Of a stretch of DNA of 64,000 nucleotides, positions 37,461-48,597 are shown in pieces. The number at the start of each line of letters is the position of its first letter. Within the stretch, counting starts at the first letter, position 1. The stretch spans positions 12,038,153 to 12,102,152 of the forward strand of contig CP099854.1 of the NCBI GenBank assembly GCA_030062745.1, given 5' to 3'. The translations under genes and the position numbers were made by a program. This DNA comes from Capitulum mitella. Its lineage: Eukaryota; Arthropoda; Thecostraca; Pollicipedomorpha; Pollicipedidae. The notes beneath the pieces are model-generated. The model was not told where the DNA came from, ran no database searches, and saw only the letters and a list, made by a program, of their open reading frames with translations.

Positions 37461-38225
37461 AGCTGGTTATGCCACCCGCCAGTATTGGCTGCTAGATGGA
37501 ACCATTGGAAGTCAGCCTGGTGCTCTATTAAGAACGGCAGCTTCGTTTTCAAAACAATGGTTTTGAAATGCGTTTGGATCAGTGTTGCACTCACTTCATT
37601 TCAGCTGGTTGGTTCTGAATTTTAATTCAGCACAAACCTACAGAGCTTTTAGAATGACCCCCAGCAGTTTTCCGCGATGACTCTCGAACGCCAAAAAAAC
37701 TTTGCACCTTTGAATCAGCGCTTAGCACGTGCAAAGCCTGAACTGCAGATCAAACGTAGATGGGGGAAGGATATCCCGAAAAGCTGTTTAAAAACAAACA
37801 TTGGGATGTAAATGCGGGATTTCGGAAAACTAAGTTATTTTCTGATGAAGACTCCATGATGCGGCGAACAATGGTTGAAAACCTGTTGGCCGGGAACACA
37901 GCATTACGGCCAAACCGAGCCGGCCGCTCAACTGCATTGTTTCCCCGTTCGTTTAAGCAAGATTCAGTTGCTTTACGGCCCACTCTTGAAGGGAAACATA
38001 CTCGTAAGTTATAGTTACTCAGACTTTTTCGATCTAGAAAGAACAGGAAACGCTGTCCTCTCTATCCGCTTGGATCGAAGGTTAGCCGGAAGGTCATTCT
38101 GAGTTTTCCCATACCTCAGAAGGTGCAAAAATGTTACGGGGCGGGTATTGGGTTGAAGATCTGACACTAATTTACGACGAGTAGGGATTACAAATTACCC
38201 ATAACTCAATGCTTCAAGCACTACA
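37461..38225. other. Gene-free stretch
   Basis: No recognisable gene or repeat. Two overlapping open frames of about 80 codons (37,760-38,102) are unrecognised. Confidence 0.35.
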
Positions 38226-39300
38226 TTTGAGACATACAGGGTGTCTCAAAAAAGTGACATTTAACTTTGGCGATAATCTCTTTATCTATTGATTTAAGGT
38301 CATATTCACTATTAAACGACATATCCAAGTCAACTTCGTGCTTAGCAATTGACCAGTGTTGGTAAACGGATTTTGAAACCCTGATAACTACACTGCCATA
38401 TGACTCTCGCTGTATACTCACAATTTTTTAAACCAGGATAGGGAGGCAGGACAAGCACACTGCGTGATCCCAGAGTCATCTGAGACGGGAACTTGCTCCT
38501 GTTTGAAATTTCTTCTCGGGATGTTCCAGCCCCGCGTGAAAAGGCGCGTTTGAGGCCAGATCCCTGGGCTTCACAGCACGGTCACGTAAGAGCCAGACTT
38601 CCTGTTACATACAGATATGTGTGTGTGCTTTTTTACAGCCGCAAAATGCTTCGTTTTTTGCTGAGACGTGAACTGATCTCGCACTGATGACAGGCCGTTG
38701 GTGAGCTTGAAAATCAATGCGTTCACGGGCGGGCGGTGGAAAATGAGGCATTATCTAAAGACACATATGAGCACATTTATTACCGTATGAGCATTAAACC
38801 TGGCAGAAACGTAGTCATGATGTTGCGGTCAGTTCTTGCCTAATGGATCATCTCCATCGCCCCTACTTTGTCGGTAGCGCGCACGTGTCTGGGCACGCGC
38901 ACCAGCACTGCGCGGCACATCTGGGTCCAGAACGGGATCACCCGGCCAGTTTCCGGACGCAGGTCTTTTGGGTGACTTCTGTTCTTGGGAGACCTGGTGT
39001 GCCTTCTTGCTCTCACAGTACTGAACCCTGTCTGTTGCCACGATTTATTCTCACATACGCTCTCGAGATCCCAAACCTCTCAGCTAGAACGCGTTGTGAC
39101 ATCCCTCGTTTTTACAGAACGAATCAGCCACCGCTGCCATTTGATGCTCCTTAAGGTTGGTTGATGGTGATTGCCAACATGGGGAACATTACCACGACTT
39201 TCGAGGGTTGCCAGCGCTCTGTAAACTGTCGCTCGCGGGATCCCGGAAAGTTCATCGCACGGGCAAGGTTCATGATAATATCACAGACACCTTGCTAGGA
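38226..39300 (-). mobile_element. Decayed DNA transposon with HTH transposase remnant
   Basis: On the minus strand near 39,255-39,200 the frame reads GIPRATVYRALATLE, which looks like the helix-turn-helix of Tc1/mariner-like or IS630-like transposases. About 190 bp later, in another frame, ERFGISRAYVRI looks like a second HTH. At 38,236-38,255 ACAGGGTGTCTCAAAAAAGT resembles the terminal repeat of such elements. No matching far end is seen, and stops and frameshifts separate the blocks, so the element is dead. Superfamily assignment is tentative. Confidence 0.35.
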
Positions 39301-39839
39301 TATGGGCTCCATAACTGCAAATAAATTGAAATTCCTCACACCTTTTTGGATGATTTTAAAGCCAAAGGTGGGTAGCATGCACGAGCCAAATGCCAATGGT
39401 GAGACCCATGATGTTCAAGAAATATCTATTGTTCAAAAGTATCTCGTTTCCAGTGCCCACCCGTTATGTTACATTTGGCGAGAATGGATAATTGAGGCCT
39501 TTGTAAGGGAATGCTTCCTTTTTGGATAGCTTTGATATGAAATATGCGATGTGCATCGGATTCATGTCATGACATGGCAAACGTGCGAGTACTTCGGTAA
39601 TGATCTGTTTGGAGCACAAACCTGTGAAACCACTTCGCATCGCTGGGTAACACTGTCCTTATTAGGAAAACTCGAAGTATGATTCAAAGTTCGGCAGCTG
39701 TTGAAGCGCAACAGAAATTCCAGACCGACAAGGCGGGCCGATTTCGCGAATAAAAGCATCTGCTACCTCACGGTAACCTGCGGTACCACTGTGGTACACT
39801 ATATCACGCCATAGCCTACCCCAGCCGAGCGGTGTGACC
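39301..39839. other. Gene-free stretch
   Basis: Short unrecognised frames only. Confidence 0.35.
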
Positions 39840-40640
39840 CCTGATGATCTATGCCGACCCCAGCTGACCCCGCTCCCGCCGACGCCGGCCCGCCTTTGAT
39901 CCGCAGCGGGTTGCGCCGCCTCAGTAGCGATCGGTCCGGGGCGGTCCGCTTTGATGTAACTACGCCTCCCGATCGGAGCGGCTAATTGTTCTCGGACAGG
40001 CTTTCGCCCGTCAACGCGCTCAAATAAAACGCAGAATTGCCGCAGGTTGTCTCAGTTTTCGAGTTCTCTTCAGGTTTGTCTCCACGCCCGCAGCGGGCGA
40101 CGCACGGTAATGGTGCGAGTTAGTGGCGCCGCGCCGTAATGTTTTACAACGACAGCCGCCCCTCCGTCCCGTTAATTAGCGGGAGGAAGCCCTTTGCGGG
40201 TGGCACACAGCGTCCTGTCCGCGTTACCTGTTGATTACGGCGGAAACTCTGCCCTCCGAGACCGCACTCGTATTATCTCCGCCGCACGTGCGTTCTGGAC
40301 CAATCAGCGTTCGCCTCCGGCCGGCCGCCCCCGCGCCGCCAATGGCGACGCTCCGGCCCGGGCACGCCCCATCGTCTCGTTCGGCGGCGTGCCGACGGCA
40401 GGTGCGCCGCCGGGGGCGTCACCTCGGGCGACGCCTGGGGCGGTCCGGCCAGGTGAGACCTCGACTCCGGCTGTGCGTCAGTTCGGTGTGGCCACCGTGC
40501 GGACTGGCAGAGGCCGAATCGCTCGCGGCTCCGACGGAGTGGATCTGTTTCTTGCGTCACGCGCCGGGCAGCGGGCTCAGGAGCTCAGGGACCCTACGAA
40601 GGCTGCCGCTCGCCGCGTATTGGACGGGTGATTCGGGTCA
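39840..40640. promoter_or_regulatory. Large GC-rich island with TAATTG, TTAATTA and CCAAT boxes
   Basis: The sequence is CpG-dense for 800 bp. Motifs seen: TAATTG at 39,983-39,988, TTAATTA at 40,172-40,178, CCAAT at 40,300-40,304 and 40,339-40,343, and CACGTG at about 40,285. Two 145-codon plus-strand frames overlap each other and a minus-strand one, typical of stop-poor DNA. This is one of the best promoter or enhancer candidates outside the Pax gene, but no transcript can be assigned. Confidence 0.4.
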
Positions 40641-42379
40641 GGAAGACTGTCTGCCCCGTAAGAGGTAAGCCAAACCGGCGTTTAAAAAGATGGGCCGGGG
40701 TGGTTAGGCGAGTTTTCGTTGAGTATGCATTTAAAGGATTTTCCACAAATAAGATAACAAATGGGGCAGGGTCGTGGCTAGGATTATCCCAGCGGTCAAG
40801 AGACAGGCACTACGTATGCAAAGGCGTTGCAAGGGGATGGGTAAGATGCTTGGTTTAAAATATCTTTAATGTTCGTTAGTCTTCTAAATTTTTCTGCGGT
40901 ACTTCCCTGCCATATGGTATGCTTGACTGTTATGCACTTTTTTTTAATCATTCGACGCTTTTGAGTTACCAAAACATCCATATTAACACAGCCCTACAGC
41001 CATTCCAGTACTTGAATGGAATGCTTTTCCTTCATTCATATGTGTTTGGAGTTGAGATGGCCAAAGTGTGCATCCTGGAAGCTTACATTTACAGCAAATG
41101 CACGATGTGTTTTCAGATTTTATTGTCATGTATTTCAAACCAATTTTCTAAAATGAAGACGAGATTTATTCGTAAAGAACTGAGCACAATTTCCAGTGGA
41201 CGAATTAATTACGTTGGTGGAGAGCGTTGGCCATCAAACGTCAGTGGAAGAGAACAGTGAGGAATCAGGCGGCCTTGATCATATACTTTGTTTGGCCACT
41301 TGCATTTGCGCCCGAGACGTTATGCTTGCAGTACTCACCGATATCCAAAGCCCAGACTTTCTCGGCCATCTCAGTTTCCTCAATTCGCCGCAACCACTAG
41401 GTGCTCGACATCACGTCCGTTACTTTTATCGCAGACTCGTATTATGTCATCTTCAGTGCCCTCATGGCGTTCGACATCGGCGTGTGATTTTTGACTTACT
41501 GCATTATCCCGCTTCTAAGGATTTCTCAGAAAGTGATTGCCGGGAACGCATTCAGCACCATATTTCACCCATTTCAACTTTTCTCGAAAAACTGATTACA
41601 GTGAAACATTCCTTTTAACGACTGCATGGCTACCACTCGATTATATGTACGGGCCTGTTTAAAAGATCATCGCTTTCATTCACACTGACATGATATCTAT
41701 TGAAAACGTCTTTTTCTTTCCCAAGCTTGAACGTAATTTAGACGTCAGCTGCTCTTTGAAGTGCTTCTTCTAAGTCGCGAGAACAAAAGTGTTGAGAAGA
41801 AATTGATTGCATTATTTCTGTTGCTTCGACAACAGTTCGATCCTTGTATGGTAGATGCTGAATGAAGGCGTCCATTTTATTCAATACTGGAATGTTAGAG
41901 ATTGCGTACACCGTCGCAGCCTTACACACGACAAGGTACAAATGTCAGTGAGTAATGATGTAGATGAAGACTTAAATAAGCAAGGTTTTGTTTTTTACTC
42001 AGTTCATCATGTTGGCTCATACTTTGCCTTATGCCTAATGCAAAATGCTTTGCTGAATTACTCTTGCCTATACATAAAGAAACTGAACAAAACTGAAGCA
42101 GACTGATCCGGTTTACATCACATATTTCGTACTTGCACGATACATCTGAAAAAGGAAAATACGAAGAAGGCTTCCCTGCACAGTTCGACGCATTCTGGGG
42201 ATCCTGCAGACATCACCCCAAATGTTCGACCGTGCCCTTTTTTATGTCCCTAAGTCCGCCTTGAGCTGGATATTGACACCAGCGAACCCTGTCTAGCGGT
42301 CGCCGGTGATCTTCCAGCCACATCAGGCTGCGTCTGTCTGGCGACTTCCGGCGTACTCGGTGTCGGGACACAGGAGCCA
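40641..42379. other. Gene-free stretch (one unassigned AT-rich open frame)
   Basis: No recognised gene. The minus-strand frame 41,738-41,941 (NKMDAFIQHLPYKDRTVVEA...) ends in a stop and has a compositionally protein-like look, with an AG acceptor-like site near its start. I recognise no family and do not call it. Confidence 0.3.
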
Positions 42380-42720
42380 TTACCTGAACGCCGCCACTTA
42401 ACCGGGACTTGGAGCCGCCGGTCGTCGGCCGGCAGCGGCACGCTTTTGGCACCGCTTCTGCGGCGTCCCGGCCACCGGCAGGACGCGGCGCGTTCCGGCA
42501 CCGTCCTCGTCGCTCGACAGCCGCCCGCGTCGTCCGCATTCCGCGTCCGAGCGGCGTCGCGTGTCGGCGTCGCCGGCGACGCTCGGCCGGGCCGGTCCGA
42601 ATTAACCAGCTTCCTGTGGCGGCGGCCGGACGGTCGGACAGCGGTGTCGGCCTCCGTGGCCGCGCCGTTAGGCTTTTCCAGGCGGAGATCCTCCCCCCCC
42701 CCCCCCCCCGGCCCTGAAAA
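42380..42720. promoter_or_regulatory. GC-rich island ending in a C17 run
   Basis: CpG-dense DNA with no recognisable exon, ending in 17 consecutive C (42,693-42,709). Such a run can form unusual structures and is prone to assembly error. Overlapping frames on both strands are stop-poor artefacts. Confidence 0.3.
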
Positions 42721-43479
42721 ATACTGCTGCATTCGTGAAGTTGATGGTTGGGAAGAAGATCTTTTGGAAACACATCAGCCAAACAAATTCATGAAGAATC
42801 AAATGAAAATCACTAAGTCGACGGCATTATCATGGCGTGGTGATCTTCTCAGGCATCAGCATTTTTTCCCATTTCGATTATGTTTAAGAATCGGATGCGT
42901 TTAATTTCGGGGCATTTAGTGATCCTTCAACCTGTTCTGTGCGGAAAAAAATAACGAATGGTTTCTTGGTTTGGATGAGAAGACAGATTGTAGCCGATGA
43001 CGCATTGCAACAGTCATTTTCATCCGGATAAGCCAATGCCTAGGTTCCATGTTATTTCTGGTATTCCTGGTCGCGTTATACGTCGTCACGCACCGATTGA
43101 GAAATTACATAAATTTTTATCAGTGAAGAATGTCATGACTGGAGCAAACGCAAGACCTAATAAAATGCGGCAACATTTCAACTTGAACAGTATGGCGATT
43201 GGCAACATCTCAGTAACCGAACAGAATGATTGTCCGGAAACCGGATACTTTCATTGTCGAGCTAGCACAAGAAAGCACCCTAAAAAACATGGACGGCGAT
43301 AACCTTACCCAAGAGCGTCGGAGCATCCAGAAAAAGGGATTTTTGGAGGAAGGGGCAAGGAGACTGCTCCTCATAGGGGAAACGATGAATTTCCCAAAAG
43401 TGTGGGGGCATCGCCCCTGGCCCTCCCCTCTCCTATGCTTATGACCTCAGCCCCAGCTAGCAATTGATCTGCGTTTCGG
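42721..43479. other. Gene-free stretch
   Basis: Nothing recognisable. A 101-codon frame from 42,997 has no family resemblance that I can see. Confidence 0.35.
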
Positions 43480-44340
43480 GAACTCGCCATGCCTCGCCTC
43501 GCCTCGCCTCGTGACACCCGCGCCCGGGAGACCTTCGACCGCTCCTGCGACGCTGCTGCGGCCGGCGCCGCGTTCTTGAGCCAGAGGCCGTTGCAGGCGG
43601 TGTGGCCTCCCGGCGCGGTGAGTAACGACATCGGCAGCGGCCGCTCTCCGGGCGGCGTCCGGGTAAACCGGCCTCTGGCCACGCGCTCGGCCTTGCGGCC
43701 GTGTGAAAACCGCCACAAGGCCAGCCCGGCCGCAGCCTTTGTTTCCGAGATTCCGGGAAACGGCGCCGCCTGCTCCTCCTGCCTTTTCGGCGCGTCGCTG
43801 CGTTTCCGGCGCTCGGTCGTGATTGCGGCTAATTGCCGCGCGGCTTGTGACTTTTGGAGCGCCGCGGGCGATCACGCGCTCGACACGCCGCGCCGGGCAT
43901 CGCCGCTTCCGGCGCGTGGCGTCGAGCGCGGGGTGACTCCAGTTTCGGGGAAATCTTTTTGCTTCATGATGTGGCCGAACCACAACATCGTTTGCCGCTG
44001 GTTGGTCGCTGTTGTCGTTAGTGAGCGGATTAGATAGAGGATCTCGACTGAGCTTAAGTCCATACAAACACCGCCGGTAATCGGCTTATTCCCGACGCCG
44101 CAAGCCGTGGCGCGTGCCGGCACGTGGTGGCACGTGTCGGGCGACCCGCACGGGCCCACGTTCACGCGTCCCCGGCCAAAGGGCGTGGGAAGCTGCCTCG
44201 GAGGCCCCGGTAGATCAGACCTCTGACCTCCGTTATTTACCAGAAGAGCTCAGCGAGTCAGCTGAGTCGGCAGTGTGGTCTCAGTCGTCACTCGCTAATC
44301 CGGCAGTGAGTGGTTATCGGAACGCGGTTGTCGGGCAGGG
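43480..44340. promoter_or_regulatory. GC-rich island with GCGGCTAATTGCCGC
   Basis: A CpG-dense block starting with a (GCCTC)n run at about 43,492-43,512. TAATTG at 43,830-43,835 sits between GCGGC and GCCGC, so the homeodomain-type core lies in a near-palindrome. No recognisable protein. Regulatory role is inferred. Confidence 0.35.
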
Positions 44341-44690
44341 ATTAACACAGTGATTTCCTCGGTTGTTTTATCGTCTGTGGAACCGCTGAGCAGTTTCGTC
44401 GTGTGACCTTCCAAACTGTGACGTAGCAGCCCCGCCCTGCTGGCTGCGGAGGCTGCATGCCGGGACACGCATCTGAAACCGTCTGGTTTCCGTGGCAGAG
44501 AGCCGACCTTTCGGCGTGGATTTGCCGAGGGGTCTGACGCCAAGCCGGGCGGAGTTTTGGTGGTAGCTTCTTGGTGCCTGTGCCAGTCGCAGATAACGGC
44601 CAACTGAGTTGGAGTTGAAGTCTCCGAGCCTGGGGAACATCCCTTCGAGGTAGGATATAGTACAATCGAAATTCGTGTTGGAGAACTTCC

Positions 44691-45040
44691 TTTTTTTTTT
44701 TTTTTTTGCTCTTTTCTATTTCTTTTCTTAATAAATTTCGCCCAAGTGGCTTGATAGCGCCATGCTAAGGATCGGAGCCCGTGCTAAACAGGGCTTGTTG
44801 CATAGACTGCGACCCCTGCATCCAATCGCAATCGCAAAATTTCAGGTAACAGCTGGTTTTGTGGCAAAAGTTTAACGTGCCGTCAAGGGTGCGACACGAC
44901 CGTGTGACAGTCAGCTTGAACCTATGTTGGCCAGTTATCAGCTGACCCGCGGGCCAAATGTTGAGCCCCGAAGCGACTCGAACCCATCTAGCCAGGACAG
45001 TGAGACAGGCGCTTTAGCAACTGACCTGCCGATCACGGTA
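44691..45040 (-). mobile_element. tRNA-derived SINE with A17 tail
   Basis: On the minus strand GTCAGTTGCTAAAGCGCC (A box, about 45,027-45,010) and GGGTTCGAGTCGC (B box, about 44,986-44,974) stand at tRNA-like spacing. The flanking arms do not pair into an acceptor stem, so it is not a tRNA gene. The body runs on for about 250 bp and ends in an A-rich tract with 17 consecutive A (plus-strand T17 at 44,691-44,707), as expected of a retroposed SINE. Confidence 0.6.
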
Positions 45041-46339
45041 GGTTAGATCACAGCGCCAAGATCACGGATATCACGGTACCGTGATACCGTGATCACGGAT
45101 CACGTTGTTCCTTACAATGTAGGATACAGTACAATCTAGATGCAGAAAGTGCTCCCATTTTGAAATGATGATGTGATATCTAAGGCCACAATTCTGATTA
45201 GACACCCAGGTGACAGCCATCGGTTCGGGACGTAGCTGGATATTTCTCAAAAGTTGGGGGAAGGGGTTCGCGATACGATTTTACGCCATTTCTTTACAAC
45301 CATGTGTATATAGGAATATATCACAGACCTTATATTAAGGTATCTGAAAAAACCGAGTACACACCATCTCCAAAATCTCCAGCTATGGTCTGAGGAGGGG
45401 CCGGTTAGCCAGTCATCGTAAAAGTCGGGCGAAAAAGGTGCACTCTGACGCGCGAGACGCTCACAGAAGCGGTTTCGGGGCCACACAAGCAAAAACGAAA
45501 ACAAAAACATGGAAAATGTTTTCGTATCTTATACGTGGTCAAATTCAGACCGGCGAAATCAAATTAGCGCGGACCGCAGCGTTCCAGATCACGCCGAATT
45601 GGACCAAGGGGTACGTGACCAGACCGGGCATGATCAGATCCGGTCCGTTAACAAACGGACATGTTGTTCCATGGATTTAATGGACTGTTTTATGTTTGAT
45701 GGATGGTCAGACCAGTCACCAGCGCGCTGGCGCTTCTCGCCGTTCGTGGCACAAAGTGAGCCCGTGACAGCCTCCAGCGCCACGCCGATGACGTCATCAT
45801 TCGTCAGCCGTACCGCCTTTGAAGTCAGCTGGACGACGCTGGTCGCTCTTCAGTCGAGTCTCATGATCGCCGCGGGCCGTTTCGGTCCTTGAGACATAGA
45901 AACCACGTTTTTTGTGATCTGACCTTGTGGTGGCGTGAAGCTTGCAGTGCGATGGGCTAACGTCGGCAGTCTGATAGACTGACGCCATCAGTGTGATGGT
46001 CTGATGACGTCGGTGTAGCGATGTGTCAGCGCTCACATCAGGCGATCTGACGAGGCATGCAAAACACGTTGCCATATGTTCCACCCCTTCCCCGTACTGT
46101 ATGTTTAAGGCTTACTGGTCATGCCTTTACCGTTAGCCTGACACGGGTCACAAGCGTTGCGCTGCCTCCTCCGTCCGTTACATAATTTATGGAGGGCCGC
46201 TTGCTTTCTCAGCTGTCCACGCTGGTCCCCTGGCGTAACAAGGAGGAGGTACAAAGACTCGTCGTAAGGACAAGTGGAACGTCTTTCCTCTGGCTGAGGA
46301 CTTAAAAACCACCCGCGATGTGCAGACCAAAGACAGCTT
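45041..46339. other. Gene-free stretch with ATCACGG repeats and a palindrome
   Basis: About 45,055-45,105 is a cluster of (G)ATCACGG words including a perfect 18-bp palindrome TATCACGGTACCGTGATA at 45,069-45,086. A perfect TGACGTCA lies at 45,789-45,796. A GATG-rich imperfect repeat (CTGATGACG, GTGATGGTCTG) spans about 45,955-46,045. No gene recognised. Confidence 0.45.
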
Positions 46340-46990
46340 ACGCCAAAAAGGGAACATTTGAACGATGAGCGGCCCGTGGTCGCAGCAAAGCAGCTACTTG
46401 ACCGGCGCCTGTTTCCGCTGCAGGTGCTGCTCCCGGCCAGCTCTTTGCAGTTGGCGCCTGCCGCAGTGCCCACGATGGCGATCGCCGTATGTTGTCTGAT
46501 GACACGCCGTGATGAGTACCATGAGCCTATCCCCTCCACCCGGCCCAATCAGCTCGCATACAGAGCCGGGGTCGACGGTCGATGCAGCGCGACTCGCCGC
46601 CTCCTCGAGTGCGAATTTCCCGCCGACCCCACAAAAGACGCCTCTCCTCGCCGCCTCTCCACCGCCTGCAACGCCGATGCAACGTTGCAGGGAGCGGCGC
46701 GTCGGGCGCGAGCGCGGCGCGTTTGAGATTACCGCGCCGCGTTAGCCGCCGCCGCCAGGTGGCGCCACGCCTGACCGTGGCCAATGGCGCCATTGGCGGC
46801 CGTGGGCGGCGGGTTTCGCGCTGTTTTCGCGCGGCGGCGCCGGCGGTGATACTCGTTAGGCGGCGGTCAGCGGCGGTCAGCGCCCAGGCTTTCAGCCGGA
46901 CGGCGGAAACGAGTGCCGGGCTCGTGAGGCTGCCGACAGCGTGCGCCTGGCGGCACGTGCAGCGAGCATGTCTGTCACCGACGGAGCCGA
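46340..46990. promoter_or_regulatory. GC-rich island with CCAAT and an 18-bp palindrome
   Basis: A CpG-dense block with CCAAT at 46,545-46,549 and a perfect 18-bp palindrome GCCAATGGCGCCATTGGC at 46,780-46,797, which contains two facing CCAAT boxes and GCCAT (YY1-like) cores. AGCGGCGGTC is tandemly duplicated near 46,868. No recognisable exon. Of all the islands this looks most like a promoter, but no transcript can be placed. Confidence 0.4.
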
Positions 46991-47639
46991 GTCGCTGCCA
47001 GATAAAAATGTCTGAAGCGGTTACAATTTGATTTATTGCTTGCATGACAGCTGTGTTAAACATCACTCATGATTTACGTTAGGCGAAACCGTGTGAATCA
47101 GATTACGTCAGATTAGATATATTAGTTAAAACCGCATTAGATTAGTCAGGGAGATAATGTAGGGCAGAGTTAGGCTGACGCCTCACAGGATTTTATCTAT
47201 TTCATTGGGTTTGTGTCGTACGACAACTTTTCTTTGTTGTGAGATTTCCCGTTTTATGATCTTTCGAATACCCTGGGTAGACTCTGCGCTGCAACGAGCG
47301 CCACGCAGTCCCATCACTGCACCAGGCGGAAGTGGTCCCACCGAGTCACGCTGCGGGCTGTCCCGTCCTCCACATCCAGAGGTCACGCGTCCTTTCCGTC
47401 GGAACTGCTGCTCAAACTTTTGCAGGCGTGGATCCTGTCGACCACTTTGGACCACTCGCGGAGACCAAGTCGTGGAATGAGATTGATTTTCGTAATCGTA
47501 GCATTACGTGAGCTGAACATGGCATATCTAAACGTAACGTGGAAGGTATTTGCTTCAAATAGATGAGCCCTTATCTAAAAGTATGACAAATATGACTTGC
47601 CATCCTTGGAGGAAGTCTTATTGATCGCCCGATTCGCCG
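46991..47639. other. Gene-free stretch
   Basis: Short unrecognised frames. Repeated GATTAGAT-like words at about 47,098-47,145. Confidence 0.35.
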
Positions 47640-47935
47640 TCTCCTGTCTGTCTGCTGGCTGTTTCGGCCGTTCTCACGCTGCGCTGTCACGTCCGGTCCG
47701 AGTCCTGCTGGAGCTCAGAGTCGTCCCCTCCGCGACAGGGTGATTGCTTTGTTTACCGGCGCCCTCGCGCCCGTCTGGGGCGGGGCGGGGGAGTTCCCGT
47801 GGTCCAGTTTCCAGCGGGGACGGTGCGCGCAGGATGGGGCTATTTCACCGACAGATGTCCGTTATATCGGAAAACGGAGACGACGAAGCCGTCGTTCGTC
47901 GTTCGCTGGAGACGGAAATACATACACAGAGATTC
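47640..47935 (+). promoter_or_regulatory. GC-box region upstream of the orphan exon
   Basis: Two overlapping Sp1-type GC boxes (GGGGCGGGGCGGGG) lie at 47,777-47,790 in CpG-rich sequence, about 50 bp before an ATG at 47,834. A 72-codon frame follows that ATG (MGLFHRQMSVISENG...). It could be a promoter and first exon for the exon at 48,405, but I find no good phase-matched donor to join them. Inference only. Confidence 0.3.
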
Positions 47936-48037
47936 CCATACACCCACGTGCAGAGAGCATATGAGAGACCTAGAACACAAATTTGTGTCCTATTTAGCCT
48001 TTTACAGATTTGTATTGGGCGCCGAATGACCCTGCAT

Positions 48038-48066
48038 TCGGTGCGCCTCTAAGCCCCAATAACCAA
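48038..48066 (+). repeat. Dispersed repeat family E, copy 1
   Basis: CGGTGCGCCTCTAAGCCCCA followed by ATAACCAACCAAC recurs at 57,915-57,945 as CGGTGCGCCTCTAAGCCCCA plus GTAATCAGTC. Upstream AATGACC is also shared. A conserved 3' end followed by a simple tail suggests the ends of two retroposed elements. Confidence 0.6.
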
Positions 48067-48404
48067 CCAACTACAGATTTGTATATTACATCTTTGCATG
48101 AACCCAGGCATTACTGCGCAAAACAAGTATCGCATTCTAACTTCCCCGCCTCCTCGCAAATCTGTCGTTTTTTTGCGTCCGTAGGCAAAGGATCGCTAAA
48201 GCTGTCAGAAGAAGAGGTATATTGAGACGGTGTCCCCTAATGCACTGCTAGTGGAGCGGAAATAAAACTGTCCGAAGTTCGTAGGTCTGATCAAACATGC
48301 AGCATAAACATACCGAATAAGCAATGGGGTGGAATATTGTGTGTGTATTCGTGCCGACCACTAGCCTAGGCCCAAATTTTAAACTGCTCTCGCTCTGATT
48401 TCAG

Positions 48405-48597
48405 TCTAAACTGGCAAACCTGGCCCCCACAATTCAAGCAGAATCGCCGCCGGGCGCGCCGCCGCCGGCGTCCAATCAGCAGGGCTATTACTTCGACCAA
48501 TCGCCGGCGTCGACGCAGAGCTCGATGACCGGCATGGAGATGGACGCCGCCCAGCAGCAGTTCATGGGCCTCGGCGAGGAGTCCAGCCGGAAAAAGC
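48405..48597 (+). CDS. Orphan internal exon, gene unknown (possibly alternative Pax 5' exon)
   Basis: A 193-bp block with a pyrimidine-rich acceptor (CTGATTTCAG before 48,405) and a strong donor (C then GTGAGTACC at 48,598). It is open from phase 0, with strongly G/C-ending codons like the Pax exons. It encodes about 64 residues: a Pro/Ala/Ser/Gln-rich stretch (ESPPGAPPPASNQQGYYF), TQSSMTGMEMDAAQQQF, and a basic end ESSRKK. It looks like a disordered part of a transcription factor, but I recognise no family. It ends in phase 1 with C, so its only phase-matched partner nearby is Pax exon 2 (giving Arg-His-Gly-Gly); splicing to 49,698 would shift frame and hit a stop. It may equally belong to a different gene. 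Confidence 0.45.

Noticed and set aside
40194-40668. Two 145-codon plus-strand frames as coding
   Set aside because: They overlap each other and a minus-strand frame in CpG-dense DNA; Arg/Pro/Ala composition without any motif.
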